The notes beneath the pieces were generated by a model. That model saw only the letters and a list, made by a program, of their open reading frames with translations, did not search any database and was not told the DNA's origin. DNA of 64,000 nt from Flectobacillus longus (lineage in GTDB: Bacteria; Bacteroidota; Bacteroidia; Cytophagales; Spirosomataceae), in the NCBI RefSeq assembly GCF_030056705.1, contig NZ_JASHIC010000002.1, positions 237,694 to 301,693 of the forward strand. The letters run 5' to 3'. Positions 18,426 to 27,358 of this stretch are shown one piece after another. Position numbers and translations under genes: made by a program. Each line of letters begins with the position of its first letter. Positions within the stretch are counted from its first letter, which is position 1.

Positions 18426-18455
18426 TTGACTTCTTAAAAAAAAGCACTAATTTTG
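18426..18455 (+). promoter_or_regulatory. Bacteroidota-type promoter of tRNA-Asp
   Basis: TTG at 18426-18428, a 19-bp spacer and TAATTTTG at 18448-18455 match the Bacteroidota -33/-7 consensus exactly. The tRNA begins 47 bp after the -7 element. It is the clearest promoter in the window and lies outside the integrated element, so the host keeps control of the tRNA. Confidence 0.85.
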
Positions 18456-18501
18456 CATCACAATTAAGCAACGCAGTAGCAAAAAGCAAAAATTGTACAA
18501 A

Positions 18502-18578
18502 GGTTTGGTAGTTCAGTTGGTTAGAATACATGCCTGTCACGCATGGGGTCGCGGGTTCGAGTCCCGTCCAGACCGCCA
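18502..18578 (+). tRNA. tRNA-Asp (GTC), integration target
   Basis: The cloverleaf is complete: acceptor GGTTTGG with CCAGACC, D arm, anticodon stem CATGC/GCATG with loop CTGTCAC (anticodon GTC), T arm GCGGG-TTCGAGT-CCCGT, discriminator G75 and an encoded CCA (18576-18578). Its 3' two-thirds are repeated at 57013-57064. The gene was therefore rebuilt by insertion of the element: the 5' part is chromosomal and the 3' part comes from the element. Confidence 0.95.
18525..18576 (+). repeat. attL: direct repeat within tRNA-Asp
   Basis: This 52-bp stretch matches 57013-57064 in the same orientation with one difference (G at 18553, T at 57041). It runs from the anticodon arm to the first C of CCA. 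It marks the left boundary of the integrated element. Confidence 0.9.
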
Positions 18579-18581
18579 AGT

Positions 18582-18617
18582 AAAAGTCTCATAATCAATA
18601 GATTGTGAGACTTTTTT
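18582..18617 (+). terminator. Terminator after tRNA-Asp, supplied by the element
   Basis: Stem AAAAGTCTCA with TGAGACTTTT, extended inward with one mismatch, then T-run. The original chromosomal terminator of the tRNA now seems to lie at 57065-57095, right of attR. Confidence 0.8.
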
Positions 18618-18777
18618 ATTTACATTGGTTTAAACTTTTGTAGCTTAAATCCTACTTTTCTGATTTAAACGATTGGAGAATGAAAAAAAAGATTAATTAA
18701 GGTAGCCTTTACACTCTCTATAAGCATACATATGCTTCAAATTAGAACCATTATCAATGAGAGAGATCACCAATGTT

Positions 18778-19917
18778 TTACTCTTTTCTAAAATTAGCAA
18801 ACTGTCCAAACACATTCATAGTATAGTTTCCATAGCCTCCACGATGAGAATGTGCAATAATTCTGTAAGTTCCTTTAGGTAAATCTGGACTAATAAAAGT
18901 ATATATTTTGTTTTCTAAAAAACTTTGTACATTATAGTCTATGGAAACACCTGAACTACTTTCTAAGTATAATTCCACAAAGGCATCACTGGAAAATAAT
19001 TCAATATCTAATGGAGTAGCATTACCAGTCACTTCAACGGTATAAGAGTCATAAGCATAGCCATAAGTATCCTTTTGGCTTCCTGCAGTCCAAGCACCTT
19101 TTGTAGTAACCGACTGCGAAGGAACTCTTTGAAGGTTACTTATTTTACCAAAGGCTCTAAAATTATAATTACCAATAGCACCACGGTCTTCTGTACATAT
19201 CACAGCGGTATAGGTTCCTTTTTTAGTAGCCTCTATTTTATAGACATAGCGGTAACCTCTGGGTATATAACCCAAATATTGTCCTAATTCATCATAGAGA
19301 ACTAATGCCACATCTACATCTGGAGATTCAAGCTCTACGTCAATGGTCGCATTATCTTCTATTATATCAAAAGTATAAAAATGGTTCTTTAGCGTCTTTT
19401 TATAGGTGTATAGATAATTGATAAAACCTCCACCTCCCAAAGGACCCCAGTTTTGAGTACCTGATTGTAATTTTTGAAAATTAATCAATTCAGGGCTAGC
19501 CTTTACTCCTTTTAATATCAATGTGAATTTCCCAACCGCCTTTCTTTCAGCACAAATAACCAAGCGGTATTTCCCTGCATTTAGCGTATAATTTTTATTA
19601 AAAGTACGATTTGCATAGCTAAGGTCTATTCGTTGACCGAGCGGGTCAAATAAGGCATATTGAACATCAATAACAGAAGATGACAGTGTAATATCTACAG
19701 ATTGATTGTTGGAAGATACTTCAAATGTATATTGAAAATTTTTGGGAGAATCAATAGATTGATAATTGTTACCTCCAGCTCCTCCTTCAGTAGACAACCA
19801 TTCTCCTGTTATTTTTCGTTCTATCTTCGTTAGATCTTCTGGTATGACATCAGTATTATCCTTTTTACAAGATGTTAAATAAACAATACTTAGGATAAAT
19901 AGAATGACCTTATTCAT
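18778..19917 (-). CDS. Lipoprotein with three PPC-like beta-sandwich repeats
   Basis: A 379-residue lipoprotein (signal MNKVILFILSIVYLTSC) made of three similar domains of about 110 residues: roughly 45-135 (DPLGQ, GKYRLVICAER), 155-260 (YDELGQ, GTYTAVICTEDRGAIGNYNF) and 268-379 (GTYRIIAHSHRGGYGNYTM). The strand pattern and the Gly-x-Tyr-x-(LI) motif near each domain end resemble bacterial pre-peptidase C-terminal (PPC) domains, but no peptidase is attached. It is the first element gene after attL. Function unknown; an envelope binding protein fits best. Confidence 0.65.
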   Translation of the reverse strand: MNKVILFILSIVYLTSCKKDNTDVIPEDLTKIERKITGEWLSTEGGAGGNNYQSIDSPKNFQYTFEVSSNNQSVDITLSSSVIDVQYALFDPLGQRIDLSYANRTFNKNYTLNAGKYRLVICAERKAVGKFTLILKGVKASPELINFQKLQSGTQNWGPLGGGGFINYLYTYKKTLKNHFYTFDIIEDNATIDVELESPDVDVALVLYDELGQYLGYIPRGYRYVYKIEATKKGTYTAVICTEDRGAIGNYNFRAFGKISNLQRVPSQSVTTKGAWTAGSQKDTYGYAYDSYTVEVTGNATPLDIELFSSDAFVELYLESSSGVSIDYNVQSFLENKIYTFISPDLPKGTYRIIAHSHRGGYGNYTMNVFGQFANFRKE

Positions 19918-19992
19918 GATTGTTATTATTTTAATTAGTTGGAAAGTTGAATAATATTGCTCACCACAAGTGTGCTGAGCAATAAATTCTAA

Positions 19993-20511
19993 CTACTTTA
20001 ATTTAAACCCTACACCAATTCTTGCATTGGTTGAACCGACTGCTCCCAATTCTGCAAAAGCACCAACTTTATCTGAAAAGTAATACTTTGCCCCTAAATG
20101 CACACCTAAGTATATTCCACTTCCGTAAGAGTCTATGGATAGCCCAGAATATGAATCAGCCCAACTAAAACTTCTATAACCTAGGCCAGCTCCTGCATAA
20201 AGGTCAAACTTTTCATCTTTAATGTTTAGTACCCTATTGAAGTGATATGAACCTCTTCCTCCAAAATACAATGCTGTGAATCGATAACCATAATTTGATG
20301 TTGAGAGATAATCTACATTTGCCCCAACACTAAGGTCATTATCGATACCTACTTCAAAAGAAGCACCAAATGGAACACCCCCCGTATAATAGGAATTGAG
20401 ACCAAGTCCAAGGTTCAATAATTTATCTCCATTTTTGAAGGATTGCCCGTAAGATTTCTCTGCAAATAGGGAGGTAGCAAAAATGGAAAAAGTTATTATT
20501 ATTTTTTTCAT
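19993..20511 (-). CDS. Outer-membrane beta-barrel protein, copy 1
   Basis: A 172-residue porin-like protein: signal peptide MKKIIITFSIFATSLFAEK (ending SYGQ), then alternating strands (GDKLLNLGLGLNSYY, GAFAELGAVGSTNARIGVGF) ending in an aromatic/hydrophobic strand typical of small 8-stranded barrels. An upstream ATG at 20538 would add nine residues but spoils the signal peptide. The mature part differs from the copy at 36320-36838 at only about six of 150 residues, while the signal peptides are unrelated and many codons differ synonymously. A hairpin at 19957-19982 lies just past the stop. Confidence 0.8.
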   Translation of the reverse strand: MKKIIITFSIFATSLFAEKSYGQSFKNGDKLLNLGLGLNSYYTGGVPFGASFEVGIDNDLSVGANVDYLSTSNYGYRFTALYFGGRGSYHFNRVLNIKDEKFDLYAGAGLGYRSFSWADSYSGLSIDSYGSGIYLGVHLGAKYYFSDKVGAFAELGAVGSTNARIGVGFKLK

Positions 20512-20538
20512 GGTGAAAAAGTTAGTGTTAAAATTCAT

Positions 20539-20885
20539 AGTTTTGAAATGTTTGATTATTGACTCAGAAAGAAAAATATGAGAAATACTAGAAGTGATAA
20601 ATCTGAGTTACATATCGGAATTGCCCCATAACCTTAACTACTTTAACTCTCAAGAAATTAAAAATTTAGTTATAATCTTAGATTAATTCATACCTCAGAG
20701 CCATTTTACTTTCTTTACAAATTTCAATAGAATAAAATTTATAACTTTACCCTACACTAAGGCTATTATGAATAAAACAGAGTAATTAAACTTAGGAGCA
20801 AGGGTGTTTTCTATTTTGTAAGACTCCTTAATCTAGTGATATTTAAAAGTTAAAAAATGTAAAAGCACGCCTTGCATCTATCTAA
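20539..20885. other. Intergenic region upstream of barrel protein copy 1
   Basis: No gene is visible. It holds the upstream region of the barrel gene and one copy of a 20-bp motif (20748-20767) shared with the region before the LuxR-type gene. Confidence 0.45.
20748..20767 (+). repeat. 20-bp island motif, copy 1
   Basis: TACCCTACACTAAGGCTATT differs by one base from the copy at 34503-34522. It lies 237 bp upstream of barrel protein copy 1. Confidence 0.6.
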
Positions 20886-21690
20886 AACAAGTGTGAAAGT
20901 TGAAAGAAATATACCCAAACGGCATTAGCAAGGAATGTCGTATATTCAAAAAGAGCCGAGACAGTTTAAGTTACCAATCAGTTAAGGACTGATGAAGTGT
21001 TAATGGATGAATTATCTCAATTGAGTAAGGATCATCCTCATGAAGGCTTTTGGAAGTTTTATTATCGTATTCGCAACGCAGCTCGTAACTTCAATCATTA
21101 GCGATTGTATCAGGTGTATGTGCAGATGGGTCTTTCTATTCATAGAAAGGCTAATAAATGCCTCACAGCTAGGGTAAAAGAGTCCTTAGAAGTTCTACAG
21201 AGCTTTCCACATACTTGGAACATAGATTTTGTGAGTGATGTTTTTAGCAATGGGCGTTCATTCCGAAGCTTTAAGGAGATAGATGACTACAATTGAGAAG
21301 TACTTTTCATAGAGACGGATTACTTGCTCAAGAGTAGTAGGGTGATTTATGTTCTTCGCCATTTAGTGAACAAATATGGTAAGCCAATTAAGATTCGGAT
21401 AGATAATGAACCACAATTTGTAGCCAAACTAGCTCAAGAATGGAGTCAGATGAATGACATCGTATTTCAAATATCCAACCACGGAAACCAATGCAAAGTG
21501 CCTACATTAAGTGATTCAACCAAACTAGACATGTATTAGATGCTTATGCGTTTGATTCTTTGGAGGAAGTACTCCAAGAAACGGATCTATGGATGAGGGA
21601 TTATAATTTCGTGCGTCTGCATATCTCTTTGGGTGGTATGAGCCCACTAGATTATCGAATGAATAAACAAAATACCCTTCTTTGGCTGAG
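20886..21690 (+). pseudogene. IS3-family transposase remnant, copy 1
   Basis: Degraded orfB of an IS3-family element. Recognisable pieces in shifting frames are the N-terminal LSQLSKDHPHEGFWKFYYR-like block, YQVYVQMGLSIHRKANKC, the integrase-core pieces TWNIDFVSDVF and KPIKIRIDNEPQF, and a C-terminal block RDYNFVRLHISLGGMSPLDY. Several stop codons and frameshifts break it (for example the stop before 21105 and the TAG/TGA near 21296-21300). The same transposase family is found broken at 30480-31140 in the opposite orientation. Confidence 0.8.
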
Positions 21691-21717
21691 TGTAGCGGAA
21701 CGAAGCCAAAGAAGGGT
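21674..21717. repeat. Perfect 14-bp inverted repeat after IS3 remnant
   Basis: ACCCTTCTTTGGCT (21674-21687) and its complement (21704-21717) enclose 16 nt. It could be a terminator or a relic of an IS end; no T-run follows on either strand. Confidence 0.5.
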
Positions 21718-21978
21718 TAAAACATAATCAAATCATATGACCTTTCCCCAAAAAACCGTAGCGCTGTAAATTAGAAATTCGGGGTAATTATTTGATAAAA
21801 AAGCTTAATATTTACCTAAATTTAAATGTCTGCTTAGAAGTTCTGAAAGAAAATTTTTAAGGATCTTGCTTAAAAATATTAATTTTAAAGCGGCAAACAA
21901 ATGTTAGCGAATATCAATATTCTAGAGAAGCACTAAGAATATATATCGTTTTTATTAATAGTTTTCTTATTTTAAGAA

Positions 21979-23400
21979 CTAGAAGTCAAGTAACTTGTTG
22001 ATATGTGTTGCAATAATACCAAAGTTATACCCTTGAGCTTTCTCCATTCCTGCATAATTAACAGCAATTAACTCCCCTTTTTGATTAAAAACAGGAGAGC
22101 CACTTGCACCGTGGAATGAAGGAGCATTATACTGTATTTCGTATGTATCTGAAATTTTACTGATTTTTCCATGATCAAAAGTCGCTTTAATTCGACTTTC
22201 GCTATTTTTGAGGGCAAGATCAAGACCAAAAGGGTATCCAAAAATACTGACTTCATCATCTAATGAAATTTGCTCTTTCCCCTTAATAATGTTTGTTACT
22301 GGTGTGCAATTACTTGGTGTTTTTTTAGTATCTAACTGAATTAATGCCAAATCCATTTCTTTTTCACTTGCTAATTTGACAAGTTTACAGGGAAGCATAT
22401 TTTTAAAGGGATCTGATTTATCAAGCGATGAGCCATTGGGGAAAATACCAAGTTTTGCGATAACACCTACTACTTTTGAGTTTACCGAGAACTCGCCATT
22501 CATAGCTCGTATCATATTTATTCTTTTTTCTATTTCTTCTTTATCAATTGCCAAGTCACTTTCCCAAGGTGATGCCACATGTTTATTTGTAATAATTTTC
22601 CCATCTTCACTAACGTAAAAGCCAGACCCTGTGATTTCTATTGGTTTTAAACTTTCTTTTAATGTTGGATTATTTATCATATCAGCAACACCGTCAGCAC
22701 CTATATAATACAACGTATCTTTGTTGTCTATGTAAGCTAGGTAGTACGAATTATATATTAAGCCAATACTATTCTCATATTTTTTTGATACATCAGTATT
22801 AACAAAGTACTCCTTGAAATAGTAGGTTGCTCCTGAAAGTATGGCAAGACAAATTGGTAAAATATAATAAATAGGGTTTATACCTGCTTTGGGTATTTGT
22901 TTCCAGTCTAAATCTTGAACATTGGCGAAACTTACTTTATCACCTCTTTTAACTGGAAAATCGGTATATTTTGAGACACGGCTTCCATTTACAAATGTGC
23001 CATTGCTACTTTGGTCATTTATAAAAACGTTCCCTTTTTTGTCAATTTTGATGGTGGCATGATAGCGGCTTATGTTGTCGTTGTAAACTTGAATTATATT
23101 ATCTGTATTTTTTCCTATGGTAATTATATGTTTAAAGTTACCATTATTGACTGATGATATAGGTACCTGATTCCAATCTAGAGGAACAATATTAGCGAAA
23201 AGAATTCTATCACCTCTTTTAACAGAAGTTGAACTATTATGTATATTACGTCCATTTACAGTAGTACCGTTTTGACTCCGGTCGGTTAAAGTTATATTGC
23301 CAAAATCATCTATGCTTAATTCAGCATGGTTACCACTTACATGAGCATTGTTGATGATAATTTGATTATTTGAGCCACGTCCAATAGTGATTAATATCAT
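21979..23400 (-). CDS. Twin-FHA, membrane-anchored trypsin-like serine protease
   Basis: A 473-residue protein. Two FHA domains (about 1-75 and 90-165) each show the phosphothreonine-binding pattern: GRGS...SGNHAEL...NGTTVNG and GKNTD...SRYHATI...NGTFVNG. One membrane helix follows (about 176-195), then a chymotrypsin/HtrA-like protease domain with its triad: His274 in TNKHVAS, Asp350 in MDLALIQL, Ser433 in GASGSPVF. No PDZ domain is visible. By topology the FHA domains should be cytosolic and the protease periplasmic, so binding of a phosphorylated partner could gate proteolysis. It lies downstream of the kinase/phosphatase operon, now separated from it by an IS4 pseudogene. Confidence 0.88.
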   Translation of the reverse strand: MILITIGRGSNNQIIINNAHVSGNHAELSIDDFGNITLTDRSQNGTTVNGRNIHNSSTSVKRGDRILFANIVPLDWNQVPISSVNNGNFKHIITIGKNTDNIIQVYNDNISRYHATIKIDKKGNVFINDQSSNGTFVNGSRVSKYTDFPVKRGDKVSFANVQDLDWKQIPKAGINPIYYILPICLAILSGATYYFKEYFVNTDVSKKYENSIGLIYNSYYLAYIDNKDTLYYIGADGVADMINNPTLKESLKPIEITGSGFYVSEDGKIITNKHVASPWESDLAIDKEEIEKRINMIRAMNGEFSVNSKVVGVIAKLGIFPNGSSLDKSDPFKNMLPCKLVKLASEKEMDLALIQLDTKKTPSNCTPVTNIIKGKEQISLDDEVSIFGYPFGLDLALKNSESRIKATFDHGKISKISDTYEIQYNAPSFHGASGSPVFNQKGELIAVNYAGMEKAQGYNFGIIATHINKLLDF

Positions 23401-23532
23401 TGTATTATGCGTTTTGAGTGTTGATAATCTTCCTCGCGGACCTAAGTAATTTGGTTTCTAACTATGATAGGTTTGTTAAATGAGTATTAATCAATAAAAA
23501 GCATAAAGAAAAGAGTACTCTACCCAGCTTTT

Positions 23533-24535
23533 TTAACCAGAAGTATTTATTTGATAATGAGACATTTGCATCTTTATCCATCTTAAAAAGCTAAATATTC
23601 TATTCTCAATAGCTGTATCTGTCAGTATTGCCTGTCTGAAGAGTTCTTGAATCATATTTATACCCTTTCTAAGAAAACTATTGGATTTATAACCATGCTT
23701 TTTCTTTTTAATTTTTTGTACTTTAGTATGAAAGTAAATTCCCATACTTCTACAAACTGCATATGATATAGCGACTAAGGCAATGAGTTTTTTAATCTTT
23801 TTCAAACATTTTAAATGCGTTTTTTCTAAGTTAAAACCTCTACCTTTCAATCCTTGAAAACAAGTCTCAATAGTCCATCTTTTAGCATATAACTGCCCCA
23901 TAAATTCTACATTTACTATACACAATAAATATAAAAAATCACCGTTTTCCAAGGCCTTGACCCAAACATTCGCCACTACACCATCTACTAGACAGTCTCT
24001 TAATATCAAAGCTTTGTTAATTTCTAAATTCAAGCTCTCTATTTTGCACACACTACCATCTGATTTTTGTAATAAATGATGTTTTGGCAAGCGTATTATA
24101 AAGTTTACACCATCGTATTTCAGATATTTAACTCATAAACAACCTATAAACTCACGGTCTCCAACTATGTATCCTATTCGTTCTTTGCCAATCAAATTTA
24201 CACACATTTCTACGATAGCTTTACGGTCTCGGGTAGATGAATTTCCACTCTTATTATCCAACATTTCCCAATATAAAGGAAGCTGATAATCTCCACAACC
24301 TACTACTACCATCAAAATATTTACCTGACATGAGCCAAAATCCCATTCAGTTCTATCAAGGCATAAACGTAACTTTTTATTAGTCGGTAAGAACTGCAAC
24401 AAAAGCAAAGCCACATAAAAATAATTAATATTAACCTCCCTGAAAAAATCCTGTATTCGAACTTCATTGGAGCTTAATTTAGCCTTGATATTTAGATGTT
24501 GGGCTACATTACAAAATTGAACGGCACGGGCCGCC
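23533..24535 (-). pseudogene. IS4-family transposase, broken by one in-frame stop
   Basis: Reading the minus strand from about 24535, the frame gives a DDE transposase: DRTEWDFGSCQVNILMV (first Asp), GDREFIGCL (second Asp), a TGA at 24133-24135, then in the same frame KYDGVNFIIRLPKHHLL and the IS4 signature YAKRWTIETCFQGLKGRGF (Y-x2-R-x3-E-x6-K). Only that stop breaks the visible part, but the N-terminus is not defined and may be truncated. It sits between the PP2C gene and the FHA-protease gene and probably split one operon. Confidence 0.8.
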
Positions 24536-25082
24536 CCGATTTCTACTTTTTATTAATCCTAAAATAAATGAGCAAATGAATTTCTTCCGTGATAAATTCT
24601 TAACAATTGGAAATTTTGATAAAACACTAGTAATTTCGCTTTCGAGCCGTTGGTTCATGGGAAGTGGGATGTTTTGGAGCTTGGTAACTACAAAACTCTT
24701 ACTTCCCTTTCTTTTTACCTAATTTGTCCCATTTTTTAGTAGGGTCGAGTAAGAAAAGAGTAAAACTTTTATGAACTTATTTGGTCATTCAAATCCAATG
24801 TAACAAAACACAAGGATTCTTACCTCAGTTAAGTAGAGATAACTTGCGTTTGACTAGCGCTCCTATTGGTCAAAGTTAAGTTTTCAAAGATTGTAATAGT
24901 TACATTTGAATGAAACTAGCTTATGTGTGATGTATCGATTAGTATGATTTTTCAAAGTTCCTTAAATAGAACTATCTGTTTTAAATAGTATATCTTATAG
25001 TCTCACTTTATCGCTGTTTAATCCCAAACTTTATCTTTGCACGGTGTATACAAATACTCTTTCGGCGTATTCAACTAGCTGT
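24536..25082. other. Gene-poor stretch between IS4 remnant and PP2C/LysM gene
   Basis: About 550 bp with no convincing gene. A plus-strand ATG at 24576 opens a 47-codon frame (begins MNFFRDKFLTIGNF, ends LLLPFLFT) that could be a small membrane peptide or a fragment; I do not call it as a gene. Confidence 0.4.
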
Positions 25083-25267
25083 TTAATAGCCTTTATTTTT
25101 TTTGGGTAGTCGTATTTTGTACTGCTTACCTATTTTAAGGTTTTTCCAATCAATATTTTGGTTTAAGACTTCCAATTCTAGTAAATTCTCATCTGAGTCC
25201 TTAATATTATAATGCCTCAAAATAGATCTTCCTGTATCACCTTTTTTTATAGTATAATCTACTAGTT
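25083..25267 (-). other. LysM domain coding segment, +1 frame behind the PP2C gene
   Basis: Directly after the A10 tract the +1 frame of the minus strand is open for about 60 codons and encodes an unmistakable LysM domain: VDYTIKKGDTGRSILRHYN, then LLELEVLNQNI and LKIGKQYKIRLP, ending at a TAA at 25083-25085. LysM domains bind the N-acetylglucosamine backbone of peptidoglycan. It has no start codon of its own and would be fused to the PP2C protein if one A were added to the tract. It is either the second half of a frameshifted gene or expressed by slippage. Confidence 0.82.
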
Positions 25268-26476
25268 GTTTTTTTTTTCACTTTCGTCTTTCTTACTGCT
25301 ATCTTTATCTGATTCAGGACTGCTTTTTTGACTATCTATTTGTTGTCCTGTGGTTGGTTGGGTTTGACTGTCCAATTTTTTGCCTTCTGGTTTACTAGGT
25401 GCTTTAATAATTATAGTCGCTGGTGTAGAGACTAAATGATTGGTAGAGGAAGACTCAGCTGTAGTTGTTTTAGCTGTTGATGATTTAGTATTTAACTTGG
25501 ATTTCAATGAATCACATTCTTGCTTAACTTGTCGTAAGTCTGCGTTTAATTGAGTTGTATCTTTTTTCAATGTGGCTAATTCCATTTCCATTTTTGATGT
25601 ATCTGTTTTGGAACTTCCGAAGAAAAATAAATAACCTGCTAAACCTACAAACAATGCCAGGGCTGTACTGAGTGAGTATATAATAAGTTTGGTTTTCATA
25701 TCAATTTTAACTTCTAATTTTGAGTTGACTAATGGTTGAACAAAAGAAACGGTTAGGTTGTCATGTCCACCGCCTTGTCTGTTGCCAAGCGTATCAATTT
25801 GTGTAATTACTTTTTCTGCTAAGGCTCTAATATCTTTTTCTTTTGTAAGCATTTGTAAGAGGTTTTCTTCGGGTACTGCTCCACAAACACCATCGGTACA
25901 AAGCATAAACAGGTCGTTTTTTAAGAAAGGAATATTATCGTTTATCTCAACTTCAATATCGGGAGCTATTCCTAACGCCCTTTGTATTACATTTGATTCT
26001 TCTGATAGCCTTGCTTGTTCTTCTGTCAAAATTCCTCGTTTTACCAGTTCAAATACTTTCGAGTGGTCATTTGTCCTAAATACTTTCTCTCCATCACGCA
26101 ATAAATATATACGACTATCGCCAGCGTGGGCGATAGTTGCTTTATCATTATTTAGTATTAGTGCAGTCACGGTTGTTCCCATACCACGTAGTTCGGTCTG
26201 TTGGCGACCACGACTAAATATTTCATGATTAGCTTTGTTGATTGCTGTCAACAAAGCTAGTGCTGGATGTAATATTGTGGTATTGGCAACTTCCTGTAAT
26301 ATAATATTTACAGCCATTGTCGAAGCTGTTTTTCCTCCTGCTGCTCCTCCCATACCATCGCATACGACACATAAGAATCCTAATTTTGTCATTAGGCTTC
26401 CCTCACTATCTTGGTTTTCTCTTCTGCCACCTATGGCCGATTTAGAAACCGTTTTGAATTGAATATTTTGTATCAT
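25262..26476 (-). CDS. PP2C Ser/Thr phosphatase with TM and coiled coil
   Basis: A 404-residue protein. The PP2C domain (about 1-250) has all metal-site motifs: RRENQD (18-23), CDGMGG (39-44), GDSR (119-122), CTDG (193-196) and HDN (238-240). A membrane helix (about 264-286), a coiled coil (about 292-330) and a Ser/Thr/Pro/Lys-rich tail follow. The frame ends at a TAG 2 codons after a run of ten A (25269-25278), and a LysM domain lies in the +1 frame beyond it. PP2C enzymes reverse Ser/Thr phosphorylation, here probably that of the two adjacent kinases. Its start overlaps the kinase stop by 4 bp (ATGA), indicating translational coupling. Confidence 0.92.
   Translation of the reverse strand: MIQNIQFKTVSKSAIGGRRENQDSEGSLMTKLGFLCVVCDGMGGAAGGKTASTMAVNIILQEVANTTILHPALALLTAINKANHEIFSRGRQQTELRGMGTTVTALILNNDKATIAHAGDSRIYLLRDGEKVFRTNDHSKVFELVKRGILTEEQARLSEESNVIQRALGIAPDIEVEINDNIPFLKNDLFMLCTDGVCGAVPEENLLQMLTKEKDIRALAEKVITQIDTLGNRQGGGHDNLTVSFVQPLVNSKLEVKIDMKTKLIIYSLSTALALFVGLAGYLFFFGSSKTDTSKMEMELATLKKDTTQLNADLRQVKQECDSLKSKLNTKSSTAKTTTAESSSTNHLVSTPATIIIKAPSKPEGKKLDSQTQPTTGQQIDSQKSSPESDKDSSKKDESEKKNN
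25269..25278 (-). repeat. A10 homopolymer at the PP2C/LysM frame junction
   Basis: Ten T on the plus strand (ten A in the coding strand). Eleven A would join the PP2C frame to the LysM frame. Tracts of nine or more A are known sites of polymerase slippage and of phase variation. Confidence 0.85.
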
Positions 26477-27357
26477 TGAGTAATATTTTTAACCAAAATA
26501 GATTTTAATTTACTCCACCAATCTTCTTCTTGAGCAATAGCCTTTAAGAGGGCATTTTTAAACTCCAAAGCACTTTGGTAACGTTGGTTTTGCTGTTTTG
26601 CGGTTGCTTTTCTAAGAACATTGTATATGTTGAGGGGTATCAAACGATGTAGAGGAATAGTGTTCTTTACCTGCATTTCCATAATCGAATACTCGTTTGT
26701 TCCGTCAAAAGGTGGATGACCCGTCAAAAGCTCGTAGAAAGTAATACCCGTAGCGTAAATATCAGTAGTAGGATTTATGTTATGGCTTTCTCCCCTTATT
26801 TGTTCAGGAGGAGAGTATTGAGGAGTACCCATAAGTACACCCACTTTGGTTTGACGCTTGCCTCCTGTAACTTTGGCTACTCCTAAATCCATTACGATCG
26901 CTTTACCATTTTCTACCATGATGTTTGCTGGTTTTATATCACGATGTATAATTTTAGGATTTTGGGAATGTAAAAAATGTAGTGCATCAAGCACTTCGCC
27001 AAATAGTTTAATTTTGGTTTCTATTTCTTGATTACTTTTTAGGTATTGTTCTATTGAACTACCATTAATTAACCGACTGATGATGTGGTATTTACCATTA
27101 GCAACAACAAAATCATAACTTTTAATAATATTGGGATGGTTGAGATTTGTTTGAATTTGGGCTTCTTTTTCAAATCGTTCAACAAACTGACTTTCAGTGG
27201 CCAACTCAGCAAAAAGAACTTTGATCGCTACGGGTGTGCCATCCGAATGTTTACCTGCATAAACCTTACCCATTCCTCCTTGTCCAATAGGACGATTGGG
27301 AGGAAATGGGTTGAAATTGTAAGAAGCGTTTCGACCTTTTAAATATATTTCAGGCAT
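26473..27357 (-). CDS. Soluble Hanks-type Ser/Thr protein kinase
   Basis: A 294-residue kinase domain with no membrane segment. It has the glycine loop GQGGMG (25-30), the ATP Lys46 (VAIKVL), the catalytic loop HRDIKPAN (138-145), DLG (157-159, in place of DFG) and the activation/P+1 segment GTPQYSPPEQ. All residues needed for phosphotransfer are present. The HRD Arg suggests control by activation-loop phosphorylation. It sits between the Sel1 kinase (1-bp gap) and the PP2C gene (4-bp overlap), so kinase and phosphatase should be made together. The FHA proteins of the cluster are likely readers of its phosphothreonines. Confidence 0.92.
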   Translation of the reverse strand: MPEIYLKGRNASYNFNPFPPNRPIGQGGMGKVYAGKHSDGTPVAIKVLFAELATESQFVERFEKEAQIQTNLNHPNIIKSYDFVVANGKYHIISRLINGSSIEQYLKSNQEIETKIKLFGEVLDALHFLHSQNPKIIHRDIKPANIMVENGKAIVMDLGVAKVTGGKRQTKVGVLMGTPQYSPPEQIRGESHNINPTTDIYATGITFYELLTGHPPFDGTNEYSIMEMQVKNTIPLHRLIPLNIYNVLRKATAKQQNQRYQSALEFKNALLKAIAQEEDWWSKLKSILVKNITQ

Positions 27358-27358
27358 T

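Noticed and set aside
24576..24719. 47-aa membrane peptide gene on the plus strand
   Set aside because: There is no promoter, neighbour or family support; it may be a chance open frame.
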